Shown one piece after another: positions 7,560-14,372 of a DNA stretch of 17,713 nt (its first letter is position 1; the number at the start of each line of letters is the position of its first letter). This DNA is from RGIG5327 sp045612485 (lineage in GTDB: Bacteria > Verrucomicrobiota > Lentisphaeria > Victivallales > UBA1829). The notes below the pieces were generated by a model that was not told the origin of the DNA, searched no databases, and saw only the letters and a list, made by a program, of their open reading frames with translations. The position numbers and the translations under genes were made by a program. The stretch covers positions 1 to 17,713 of the forward strand of contig JAZKZE010000133.1 in NCBI GenBank assembly GCA_045612485.1. Reading direction: 5' to 3'.

Positions 7560-9821
7560 TCATTTTGCTCTGGAAACCAGGAAGACCTGTTTCCAGATCC
7601 CTCCGGCACCGCCTTTGTCACCAACTCTTACAGTGATATACTGGCGTGTTTTTGCATCACCTTTCACAAATTTGGTGATGTCCACACTGAAGGGGGTACT
7701 CCAGTCACTGGGGTTGATATAGGGACGGTGATGAACCTTTTCCCCGTTCACATAGATGGTGCAGGAATCATCCACAGCTCCGAAATAGAGATAGATATTG
7801 CGTTTTCCGAACCAGTCCGCAGGGATCTTTATTTCGGCAGCATACCAGGCAATACCGTCATAATCTTTGGTGAGAGCGCGGATTTCTTTGGAAATGGCTT
7901 TGTAATGTGCATAGGGTTTTTCCCAGTTGCGGTTTGTTGCCATTACATAGGGCCATTTTGTATAATTTTTGCCGTCTTTCTGCCAGCCTTCTTTTTCGCC
8001 CACTTCTTTGGGGTCAAGTTTGAATCTCCAGAAGAGGGGCATTTTGATAAAGGGAGGAGTAAATTCGGCAAGATCCATAACTCTCTTCAAACCGGCAACG
8101 TCGCCATAATACTGTTCAGTACCGTGAAGGACTTTGAGATTGTTTTTCTGACGGTATTTGAGAAGAGCAAGAGAATCTTTGTCATTCTTTCTGGAAACAG
8201 CATTGAAGAAGAGACGGCCGTGTTCATTGAAGTCAACAAGACGTTTCACCAATGCTTTCTGGTCAGAAGTAAGACCGGGGGTCTTCATGGCGGCATCAAG
8301 ATATTTTCCGGCTTCGATAAAGTCGGATTCCTTGTAATAGGGGGTGATATTTTTTACAAGTCCTCTGGCATAATTATAGAATGCACCGAGTGTGGTAATT
8401 TTATCCACATCTTTCACAATGCGCTTTTCCCACACATTTTTCCGCCAGTATTCAAAATATTTACCTACATTTTCACCGGCTTTGCCGTAGGCTTCCAGAT
8501 AGTGTTTCACACAATCTTCATAGCTCAAAGAGGGATTCTGCAGGGCTTTGGCGATCACATAGTCAGAGAACTGGACGGAGGGGTTGAGGGTCTTTCCTGT
8601 GTCATAGTCAAAACCGATACAGCCCTGTTTGACCATGAACTGAACTACATCATAGAAGTGCTTGTCAAAACCTGCGGGCAGGCACATCATGGCATAGTAA
8701 TAGTGACGGTTGGGACGGTAATAGAAGTGTTTAAGTCCCATCTTTTTCCAGCCGGACACATATTTTGTGAGGGAGGGCATGGTAAAGTTGGTGGGAACGA
8801 TACCGATGACTACTTCATCCGCAAGACGGATCTTTTTGGGAGCATCCTGGGAAGCATTGTAAGCATACATAGATACTTTCACATCTTTGCGGTACTTTTT
8901 GGCTCTTTTGAGAACTTCATTGGCAAAATAGACGTAACGGTCGGCAAGAGCGTGTGTCCAGTCTTTCTGCTGTTCAGGAGTGAGAACGTCCAGTTTTTTG
9001 CAGTTTTCACAATGGCAGGAAAGATTATCGGGAGCATCATTTTCGCAAAGGTTCACATATTCGGGCATTCCGGCTTTTTTCCAGTTTTCAATGATTCTGT
9101 CCCAGACTTTTTCATTGCTTACGCAAAGAGCAATGATCTGTGCATATTTGTTGGAAGCAAGAGCCTGTGCCATATCACCGGTATTTCTGCCCAGTCCTGT
9201 GGGAGCGCGTTTGCCGTAGTTGAGGGCAAAGTATTCCGGATGGGTTTTGCCGTACATTGCCCACCATTTTGTGAAAGCATGACCATACTGGGGGGGATTG
9301 TGTACGCCAAGTCTCATACGGCGGCTCCAGATTCCCTGATTACGGATACCGCGGATATTGAGAACGGGAGCAAAAGAGCCTTCCACTTTGCTGATGACAA
9401 CAGGATTGCGTTTCACAACGGCGATCTGATCCACTCCGGGCCAGCGGACGCCGAGAGCTTCTTCAAGGAATGTATAGACGGCATGATAAGGTCCGTAATT
9501 CCGGTAGGTATCTCCATAGAAATAAGCTGCCTTATCTGTGACAAGGTAAATACCCTCTTCCCCTTTGAAACTTGTTTTTGCACCTTTGGGGGCGATCCCC
9601 ACATAGAAAACATACTTTCCTGCGGGTACTTTGGAGGCGGGAACGATGGCAACTTTACCGCCGCCGATAAGTTCCAGATGTTTTTGCAAGTCTGCGGAAA
9701 GAGAAGCAAACTTTTTGTGCTGCTGTACGATCACAGCATTTTTGAGATCAATCTTCACATCTTTTGCGAAGATCACTGCTGCTGCAAATAAAAGCAGAAG
9801 CACTGTTAAGAGTTTTTTCAT
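7560..9821 (-). CDS. Secreted DUF4838 protein C (glycoside-hydrolase-like)
   Basis: 753 residues from the ATG at 9821. An in-frame ATG at 9878 would add 19 hydrophilic residues before the signal peptide and overlap pilin 1. The 9821 start is preferred because AAAGGAAAA lies just before it and because it gives the same MKK-signal peptide as the three paralogues. Layout: signal peptide about 1-19 (ending AVIFA), GH20b-like domain to about 150, DUF4838 barrel with HNPPQYGHAF (174-183), HPEYFALNYGKR (194-205), cysteines C259, C269, C271, C274, then the jelly roll (IYLYFGAVDDSCTIYVNG). It groups with B over much of its length, but around codons 540-585 and near residues 51-70 it resembles A. Pilin 1 lies 49 bases upstream with no terminator between, so they are probably cotranscribed and their functions may be linked. 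Substrate unknown. Confidence 0.85.
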   Translation of the reverse strand: MKKLLTVLLLLFAAAVIFAKDVKIDLKNAVIVQQHKKFASLSADLQKHLELIGGGKVAIVPASKVPAGKYVFYVGIAPKGAKTSFKGEEGIYLVTDKAAYFYGDTYRNYGPYHAVYTFLEEALGVRWPGVDQIAVVKRNPVVISKVEGSFAPVLNIRGIRNQGIWSRRMRLGVHNPPQYGHAFTKWWAMYGKTHPEYFALNYGKRAPTGLGRNTGDMAQALASNKYAQIIALCVSNEKVWDRIIENWKKAGMPEYVNLCENDAPDNLSCHCENCKKLDVLTPEQQKDWTHALADRYVYFANEVLKRAKKYRKDVKVSMYAYNASQDAPKKIRLADEVVIGIVPTNFTMPSLTKYVSGWKKMGLKHFYYRPNRHYYYAMMCLPAGFDKHFYDVVQFMVKQGCIGFDYDTGKTLNPSVQFSDYVIAKALQNPSLSYEDCVKHYLEAYGKAGENVGKYFEYWRKNVWEKRIVKDVDKITTLGAFYNYARGLVKNITPYYKESDFIEAGKYLDAAMKTPGLTSDQKALVKRLVDFNEHGRLFFNAVSRKNDKDSLALLKYRQKNNLKVLHGTEQYYGDVAGLKRVMDLAEFTPPFIKMPLFWRFKLDPKEVGEKEGWQKDGKNYTKWPYVMATNRNWEKPYAHYKAISKEIRALTKDYDGIAWYAAEIKIPADWFGKRNIYLYFGAVDDSCTIYVNGEKVHHRPYINPSDWSTPFSVDITKFVKGDAKTRQYITVRVGDKGGAGGIWKQVFLVSRAK

Positions 9822-9870
9822 GTTTTTTCCTTTCTTTTGAGGATTGGTTTTTATTACAGTATTTCTTAAA

Positions 9871-10665
9871 TTATTCATTCAGCCATTGGAAAACGCCGGA
9901 CTTGGCACCGGTATCATCATGCCGTCTGCTGGGACGGAATTCCGGCAGATAACGCAACTCTTTTCCATATTTTTTGAAAGGCTTGACGGAACCGGCAAAA
10001 GTGATTATATTGGCACTTCTGGCACCATCATGGAGAAGGTAGATTCCGTAATAACTCAAATCCCATGCACCGCGGAAAGGTTTACTTGCACTGGATGTGC
10101 AGCTGTAAATGTTGTCACCCGGTTTTTGCTCTGAAGACGGAAAAGATGCCGCTTTATCATTGTTGTAAAGAATCGCAGTATCGCCGAACATAACGACCTC
10201 ATTACCGCCTTTTTCCCGCACAAGTTCCATTGTTTTAATGGGCCTTAATGCTCCGGATGAATAGGCTTCCTCCCCAAATGTACCTCTGTTTATTCCATAA
10301 GTGGAACGGTACCGCCATCCTGTATCGTCAGGCCATTGCCCGGCGACATTTGACGCATTGGTGGGACAGCGGAAAATTTTACCGTTAGGCAGATATTTGA
10401 ATAACTGCATCATGCTGTACCAGGCAACACCATTGTTTCTTCCGGGAATAAGGGCTTTGGAATAGTACCTTGTTACATTCCATTCCTTGAAATCGCTGTT
10501 GTAATACATAGCAGCAAGGTGCATCTGTTTGAGATTGTTCTTGCAGCTTACGCCTCTGCCTTTTTCTCTTGCAGAATTCAACGCTGGAAGAAGCATTCCT
10601 GCAAGAATGGCGATGATGGCTATGACTACCAGCAATTCGATAAGGGTAAATCTTTTACTTCTCAT
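9871..10665 (-). CDS. Pseudopilin-like secreted protein (pilin 1), FTLIELLVV / H-x9-DG type
   Basis: 264 residues. It starts MRSKR then FTLIELLVVIAIIAILAG, the class III (type II secretion / type IV pilus-like) prepilin signal with the hydrophobic helix and Glu at +5, followed by LLPALNSAREKGR and a globular C-terminal domain with a conserved Cys pair region (VSCKNN, FRCPTNASNV) and LHDGARSANIITFAG, a variant of the H-x9-DG motif of DUF1559-type pseudopilins. It should be held in the membrane or assembled into a pseudopilus-like fibre. Unlike pilin 2 it has Arg, not Gly, just before the FTLIE cleavage point. The ribosome binding site is AAAGGAACAG. It is a tandem paralogue of pilin 2; 40 identical bases occur at 10500-10539 and 11520-11559. 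DUF4838 gene C follows 49 bases downstream. Confidence 0.85.
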   Translation of the reverse strand: MRSKRFTLIELLVVIAIIAILAGMLLPALNSAREKGRGVSCKNNLKQMHLAAMYYNSDFKEWNVTRYYSKALIPGRNNGVAWYSMMQLFKYLPNGKIFRCPTNASNVAGQWPDDTGWRYRSTYGINRGTFGEEAYSSGALRPIKTMELVREKGGNEVVMFGDTAILYNNDKAASFPSSEQKPGDNIYSCTSSASKPFRGAWDLSYYGIYLLHDGARSANIITFAGSVKPFKKYGKELRYLPEFRPSRRHDDTGAKSGVFQWLNE

Positions 10666-10722
10666 ATCTGACTGTTCCTTTTTTGATTGTATGACTGTAA
10701 AATGAAAAAAAATCTCTGTATT

Positions 10723-10751
10723 AATATAAACTGTAAAGCTTATAATTTCAA
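10723..10751 (-). promoter_or_regulatory. Predicted promoter of pilin 1 and DUF4838 gene C
   Basis: Minus strand: -35 TTGAAA (10751-10746), a 17-base spacer and -10 TATATT (10728-10723), placing the start near 10716 and a leader of about 50 bases. A second -35-like TTGACA lies upstream at 10778-10773 without an equally good -10 at the right distance. Confidence 0.5.
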
Positions 10752-10821
10752 GAAGTTATAATATAATAAATTTGTCAAAATATATCATTATGCAGATATT
10801 ATATGCCAATACCTAAAGAAT

Positions 10822-10873
10822 TTTCCGGATGGCCGCCTTTTGGAAAATATTTTCCTCCGCTCCCTTCCGGAAA
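10822..10873 (-). terminator. Possible weak terminator or structured region after pilin 2
   Basis: TTTCCGGA (10822-10829) can pair with TCCGGAAA (10866-10873) across a 36-base loop that itself holds the perfect 14-base palindrome GGAAAATATTTTCC (10842-10855). On the minus strand the stem is not followed by a proper T-run (ATTCTTTAGG), so termination would be weak. The rest of the 216-base gap (10666-10881) is very AT-rich and holds the pilin 1 promoter; no gene is seen. Confidence 0.4.
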
Positions 10874-10881
10874 TTGTAGAA

Positions 10882-11694
10882 TTACTGATTTACCCCGCAG
10901 AAGATCCCGCCGTTTTTGCCGTAAAGACCATCAGAACGGCGGTTGGGTTTGAAGACAGGTTCCACGCGGATCTTGCCATAGACTTTGAAAGGTTTGACTG
11001 CACCGGAAAAGTTTACAGTATTGGCACTGCGTAAGCCGTCATGAAGCAGATAAACTCCGTATGTACTGTAATCCCATGCACCGCGGTAGGAAAAGTTTTC
11101 GGAAGATGTCTGATTCATAATTGCCAGTCCCGGATATTTCTTATCTAATTTCAGAGAGGAACGGGAATCGTTGGCATCTCCTACCAGATTGGCAGTATCG
11201 GCAAACATGACAGTTTCATTGCCGCCTTTTTCCCGGAGAAGTTCTGTTGTCTTGATGGGCCTGACTCCGGGGGCGCTGGAATATGCCTGATCGCCGAAAG
11301 TTCCTGTTGTAAGCCCGTAAGTAGCAGAGTACATCGTTCCTCCGTCATCAGGATAGGTTCCCTTGACATTTGCAGCGTTGGAGGGACAGTGGAAGATTTT
11401 CCCGTTGGGCAGATATTTCATTACCTGCATCATGCCGTACCAGGTAACACCCTGTGTTCTTCCGGGAACGAGAGCCTTGGAAAACATTTTTGCCACATTC
11501 CATTCTTTAGAGTCACTGCTGTAATACATAGCAGCAAGGTGCATCTGTTTGAGATTGTTTTTACAGCTTACTCCTCTGCCTTTTTCCCTTGCAGAGTTCA
11601 ATGCAGGAAGAAGCATCCCTGCCAGAATGGCGATAATGGCTATGACAACCAACAATTCGATAAGGGTAAAACCGTTACGTCGCATAATATTCAT
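10882..11694 (-). CDS. Pseudopilin-like secreted protein (pilin 2), FTLIELLVV / H-x9-DG type
   Basis: 270 residues beginning MNIMRRNG then FTLIELLVVIAIIAILAG, a textbook class III prepilin signal with Gly at -1 and Glu at +5, then a globular domain like that of pilin 1 (VSCKNNLKQMHLAAMYY, FHCPSNAANV, LHDGLRSANTVNFSG). The start at 11694 is chosen because GGAGG (11706-11702) lies 7 bases upstream. A second ATG three codons later (11685) would be poorly spaced from it. It is separated from DUF4838 gene D by D's terminator and has its own promoter (11878-11905) with a leader of about 175 bases. Its start codon lies inside one arm of a 22-base inverted repeat whose other arm is in that leader. 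The role is probably in an envelope pseudopilus-like structure or as a single secreted anchor; the exact function is unknown. Confidence 0.85.
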   Translation of the reverse strand: MNIMRRNGFTLIELLVVIAIIAILAGMLLPALNSAREKGRGVSCKNNLKQMHLAAMYYSSDSKEWNVAKMFSKALVPGRTQGVTWYGMMQVMKYLPNGKIFHCPSNAANVKGTYPDDGGTMYSATYGLTTGTFGDQAYSSAPGVRPIKTTELLREKGGNETVMFADTANLVGDANDSRSSLKLDKKYPGLAIMNQTSSENFSYRGAWDYSTYGVYLLHDGLRSANTVNFSGAVKPFKVYGKIRVEPVFKPNRRSDGLYGKNGGIFCGVNQ

Positions 11695-11811
11695 TATGTT
11701 ACCTCCGTTGAGCTTGATTTTGTTATTTTTATCACTTTTTTGTTTATTGCTTTCCTTATTTCAGGTACAAGATTTTCCTTTGTTGTTTCACATAATGAAT
11801 ATTATGCGACG
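11678..11811 (-). repeat. Perfect 22-base inverted repeat: pilin 2 start region and its leader
   Basis: The 22 bases at 11678-11699 are the exact reverse complement of 11790-11811, with 90 bases between. The proximal arm covers the pilin 2 start codon (11694-11692) and the codons for MNIMR plus the first two bases of the next Arg; GGAGG (11706-11702) sits just inside the loop. Each arm also contains a smaller near-palindrome, CATAAT-GAAT-ATTATG. In the minus-strand mRNA the distal arm could pair with the start site along its full length. TACCT in the loop (within 11764-11769) could also pair with AGGTA at the ribosome binding site. Confidence 0.9.
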
Positions 11812-11837
11812 CATACTGTTCTGCAACAGTGCATCAT
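11802..11837 (-). CDS. Possible 11-codon leader peptide upstream of pilin 2
   Basis: Minus strand reading frame ATG (11837-11835) to TAA (11804-11802) encodes MMHCCRTVCVA, with three cysteines in eleven residues. It lies in the predicted leader of pilin 2 and its stop falls inside the distal arm of the 22-base inverted repeat. No ribosome binding site is visible before it, so translation is doubtful. Confidence 0.2.
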   Translation of the reverse strand: MMHCCRTVCVA

Positions 11838-11846
11838 AACAGTATG
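11812..11846 (-). other. Leader hairpin next to the inverted repeat
   Basis: CATACTGTT (11812-11820) pairs perfectly with AACAGTATG (11838-11846) across a 17-base loop. It directly abuts the distal arm of the 22-base inverted repeat (ending 11811), so the leader of pilin 2 can carry a local 9-bp hairpin and a long-range stem side by side. Confidence 0.6.
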
Positions 11847-11877
11847 TTACAACCGGATAAAACAACCGTCCGCATAT

Positions 11878-11905
11878 ATTATAATCGAAACAGACAAAAA
11901 GTCAA
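11878..11905 (-). promoter_or_regulatory. Predicted sigma70-type promoter of pilin 2
   Basis: Minus strand: -35 TTGACT (11905-11900), 16-base spacer, and a consensus -10 TATAAT (11883-11878). The start would be near 11871, giving an unusually long leader of about 175 bases. The 328-base gap between pilin 2 and gene D (11695-12022) thus holds D's terminator, this promoter and the structured leader, and no convincing gene. Confidence 0.72.
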
Positions 11906-11971
11906 GTCCCCGTATGTAAAATTACAGGTAAAATCAAGCATTAAAGTATAGATAAATATTGCCGGAAAAAG

Positions 11972-12003
11972 AAAAAAAACGGCAGATAGGACACCTGCCG
12001 TTT
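11972..12003 (-). terminator. Intrinsic terminator of DUF4838 gene D
   Basis: Perfect 9-bp stem, AAACGGCAG (11977-11985) with CTGCCGTTT (11995-12003), 9-base loop, followed on the minus strand by a T8 tract (11979-11972). It lies 19 bases after the stop of gene D and before the pilin 2 promoter. Confidence 0.9.
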
Positions 12004-12022
12004 CAAACAGAAAAGAAATTTC

Positions 12023-14281
12023 TTATTTCTTTCTGGATACCAGCCAGACCCGTTTCCAGATCCCGCCAGCTCCTGCCTTATCCTCCACTCTCACAATAAT
12101 GATCTGGGGGGTACGGGCATTGCCCTTCACATATTTCGTAACATCCACCGTAAAAGGAGTTGTCCAGTCATTGGAATTGACAAAGGGACGGTAGTGGACT
12201 TTTTCCCCGTTGACATAGACTGTACAGGATTCATCCACAGCTCCGAAGTAAAGATAGATATTGCGTTTACCGAACCAGTCGGAAGGAATATTGATACTTG
12301 TGGCATACCAGGCGATCCCGTCATAGGCTTTTGTAAGTTCCCGGATCTCTTTGGAAATGGCTTTATAATGACCATAGGGATTTTCCCAGTTTTTGTTGGT
12401 TGCCATCACATGTTTCCATTTCAGGATATTTCTGCCGTCTTTGTACCATCCTTCTTTTTCACCCACGTTTTTCGGGTCGAGCCTGAATCTCCAGAAGAGG
12501 GATGTTTCTTTGAAGGGAGGCTCAAATGCAGCAAGATCCTGTACTCTCTTGAGTCCGCATACATCCCCGTAATACTGTTCGGTTTCGTCCAGGACTTTGA
12601 TGCCGTGTTTCTGACGGAATTTCAAAAGGGCGATGGAATCATTGTCCGTCTTTTTCACAATGGCATTGAACATAAGACGGCCGTGTTCATTAAAGTCCAC
12701 AAGTTTCTGGATAAGTTTTTTCTGATCGTCCGTAAGTTCTTTGATCTTGAGAGCATTTTTAAGATAACTGCCTGCTTTGATAAAGTCGGATTCCTTATAG
12801 TAATCCTTCAAAGTCCAGACGATCCCTCTGGTATAATTGAAGCAGATCCCCACTTCCGTGATCCTGTTCACATTTTTCTCAATGCGTTTTTCCCAGACTT
12901 CTTTTCTCCAGTATTCAAAGTATTTTTCCACATCCTTACCGGCCTTACCGTAGGATTTCAGGAAGTCTTTCATCCAGTAGTCATAGGATTTGGAAGGATC
13001 CTGCATTCCCCGGGCAAGGAGATAATCGGAAAGCTGGATGGTGGGGTTGATGGTTTTGGCGGCATCGTAATCAAAGCCGATAGACCCCTGTTTGATCATA
13101 AACTGCAATACATCAAAGAAATGTTTATGGAATCCAGCAGGGAAGGAGAGCATGTTGTAATAATAATGCCGGTTGGGGCGGTAGAAGAAGTGTTTCAGCC
13201 CAACTTTCTTCCAGCTGGAAACATACTCTGTAAGAGAGGGCATGGTAAAGTTGGTGGGCACGATGCCGATAACGATATCTTCCGGGAGTTTCTCTCTTCT
13301 GGGAGCATCCTGGGAGGCATTGTAAGCATACATGGAGATCTTTACATCCTTACGGTATTTTTTCGCCTTTGCCAGTACCCCTTTGGCAAAATAGATGTAA
13401 CGGTCGGCAAGAGCGTGAAGCCAGTCTTTCTGCTGTGCAGGAGTAAGGACATCCAGTTTTTTGCAGTTTTCACAATGACAGGACAACTGGTCGGGAGCAT
13501 CGTTTTCGCAAAGATTGATATATTCCGGCATTCCTGCCTTTTTCCAGTCGGCAATGATCTGATCCCACACCTTTTCATTGCTGACGCAAAGAGCAATGGC
13601 TTCTGTGATCGAGGGGGAAAGAGCCTGGGCAACATCATTATTGTTTCTGCCCAACTGTGTGGGATAACGTCTGCCGTAGTTGAGGGCAAAATATTCAGGG
13701 TTGGTTTTGCCGAAGCGGTTCCACCATTTGGTGAAGGCGTGACCATAAGAGGGAGGATTGTGGGCTCCCATTCTCATACGGTAGTGCCAGACACCCTGAC
13801 TGCGGATATTACGGATATTGAGTACCGGAATGAAAGAGCCTTCCGTCTTGCTGACAATGACAGGATTGCGTTTTGTTACAATGATATCATCCACATGGGG
13901 CCATTTTACATCCAATGCTTCTTCAAGGAAGGTATAGACGGCATGGCTTGCTCCCAGATAACGGAAGGTATCACCGTAAAAATAGGCTCCTTTATCTGTT
14001 ACAAGGTATCTGCCTTCTTCGCCTTTGAAATTCTGTTTGACGCCTTTGGGGGCGATCCCCACATAAAAAGCATATTTTCCTGCGGGAACCTGTTTGGCAA
14101 ATACAACAGGAACCTTACCTCCGCCGATAAGTTCCAGATGTTTCTGCAAGTCCTTTGCAAGAGAATCATAAACTTTGTTCTGCCGCACGATCACGGCATT
14201 TGTGAGATCGATCTTCACCTCTTTGGCAAAGAGTGCTGCCCCTGCAAGAATGAGCAGAAGCATAAGAAGCGTTTTTTTCAT
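12023..14281 (-). CDS. Secreted DUF4838 protein D (glycoside-hydrolase-like)
   Basis: 752 residues: signal peptide (about 1-19, ending AALFA before KE), GH20b-like domain to about 150 (LAKDLQKHLELIGGG, AVYTFLEEALDVKWPH), barrel region with HNPPSYGHAF (174-183), NPEYFALNYGRR (194-205) and C258, C268, C270, C273, then a C-terminal jelly roll (IYLYFGAVDESCTVYVNG). It shares with A the RYPT.LGRNN.DVAQ.LSP segment, lacking the residue found in B and C, and VRVEDK.GAGGIWKR at the end. It looks the most diverged by eye: it has QDPSKSYDYWMKDFLKSYG where the others have QNPS(A/L)S(F/Y)E(E/D)C, and lacks the LPAGF-preceding Cys. An AAAGG ribosome binding site precedes the ATG. The 71-base gap upstream holds a terminator tail; no strong promoter is evident in what remains. 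Confidence 0.85.
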   Translation of the reverse strand: MKKTLLMLLLILAGAALFAKEVKIDLTNAVIVRQNKVYDSLAKDLQKHLELIGGGKVPVVFAKQVPAGKYAFYVGIAPKGVKQNFKGEEGRYLVTDKGAYFYGDTFRYLGASHAVYTFLEEALDVKWPHVDDIIVTKRNPVIVSKTEGSFIPVLNIRNIRSQGVWHYRMRMGAHNPPSYGHAFTKWWNRFGKTNPEYFALNYGRRYPTQLGRNNNDVAQALSPSITEAIALCVSNEKVWDQIIADWKKAGMPEYINLCENDAPDQLSCHCENCKKLDVLTPAQQKDWLHALADRYIYFAKGVLAKAKKYRKDVKISMYAYNASQDAPRREKLPEDIVIGIVPTNFTMPSLTEYVSSWKKVGLKHFFYRPNRHYYYNMLSFPAGFHKHFFDVLQFMIKQGSIGFDYDAAKTINPTIQLSDYLLARGMQDPSKSYDYWMKDFLKSYGKAGKDVEKYFEYWRKEVWEKRIEKNVNRITEVGICFNYTRGIVWTLKDYYKESDFIKAGSYLKNALKIKELTDDQKKLIQKLVDFNEHGRLMFNAIVKKTDNDSIALLKFRQKHGIKVLDETEQYYGDVCGLKRVQDLAAFEPPFKETSLFWRFRLDPKNVGEKEGWYKDGRNILKWKHVMATNKNWENPYGHYKAISKEIRELTKAYDGIAWYATSINIPSDWFGKRNIYLYFGAVDESCTVYVNGEKVHYRPFVNSNDWTTPFTVDVTKYVKGNARTPQIIIVRVEDKAGAGGIWKRVWLVSRKK

Positions 14282-14334
14282 TGTTTTACCTTTCTTTTGT
14301 GATTATCGTATTAAAAATAATTTGACATTCTCTG

Positions 14335-14372
14335 AAAAAAATTCCGGAAAGATCATGCTGCACCCTTCCGGA
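14335..14372 (-). terminator. Intrinsic terminator overlapping the end of the sugar transferase gene
   Basis: TCCGGAA (14343-14349) pairs with TTCCGGA (14366-14372) across a 16-base loop, followed on the minus strand by T7 (14341-14335). The upstream arm lies in the last codons of the sugar transferase gene and its stop codon (14355-14353) is in the loop. This should separate the glycan genes from DUF4838 gene D. Confidence 0.65.

Noticed and set aside
7509..9791. A 760-residue open frame on the + strand, antisense to DUF4838 gene C; similar long frames at 12194-14302, 2672-4276, 5353-6777 and 16107-17369
   Set aside because: All lie in exact codon register with the real minus-strand genes, so they only reflect avoidance of the sense codons TTA, CTA and TCA. 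Their translations are low-quality (Phe/Ile/Gly-rich, no domain) and have no ribosome binding sites, while the minus-strand products have signal peptides and conserved paralogues.
9822..9878. Upstream start for DUF4838 gene C at 9878
   Set aside because: It would put 19 hydrophilic residues before the signal peptide and overlap pilin 1. The ATG at 9821 has the ribosome binding site and matches all paralogues.
11389..11919. Plus-strand frames across the pilin 2 leader (11389-11919, 11549-11839)
   Set aside because: They are mostly antisense to pilin 2, lack ribosome binding sites, and only read through the gap by chance. The stretch after 11793 encodes MNIMRR only because of the inverted repeat.
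2699..14281. Tandem paralogues as a transposon or phage array
   Set aside because: No transposase, integrase, terminal inverted repeats or target-site duplications were seen. The units differ throughout and have individual regulatory signals.
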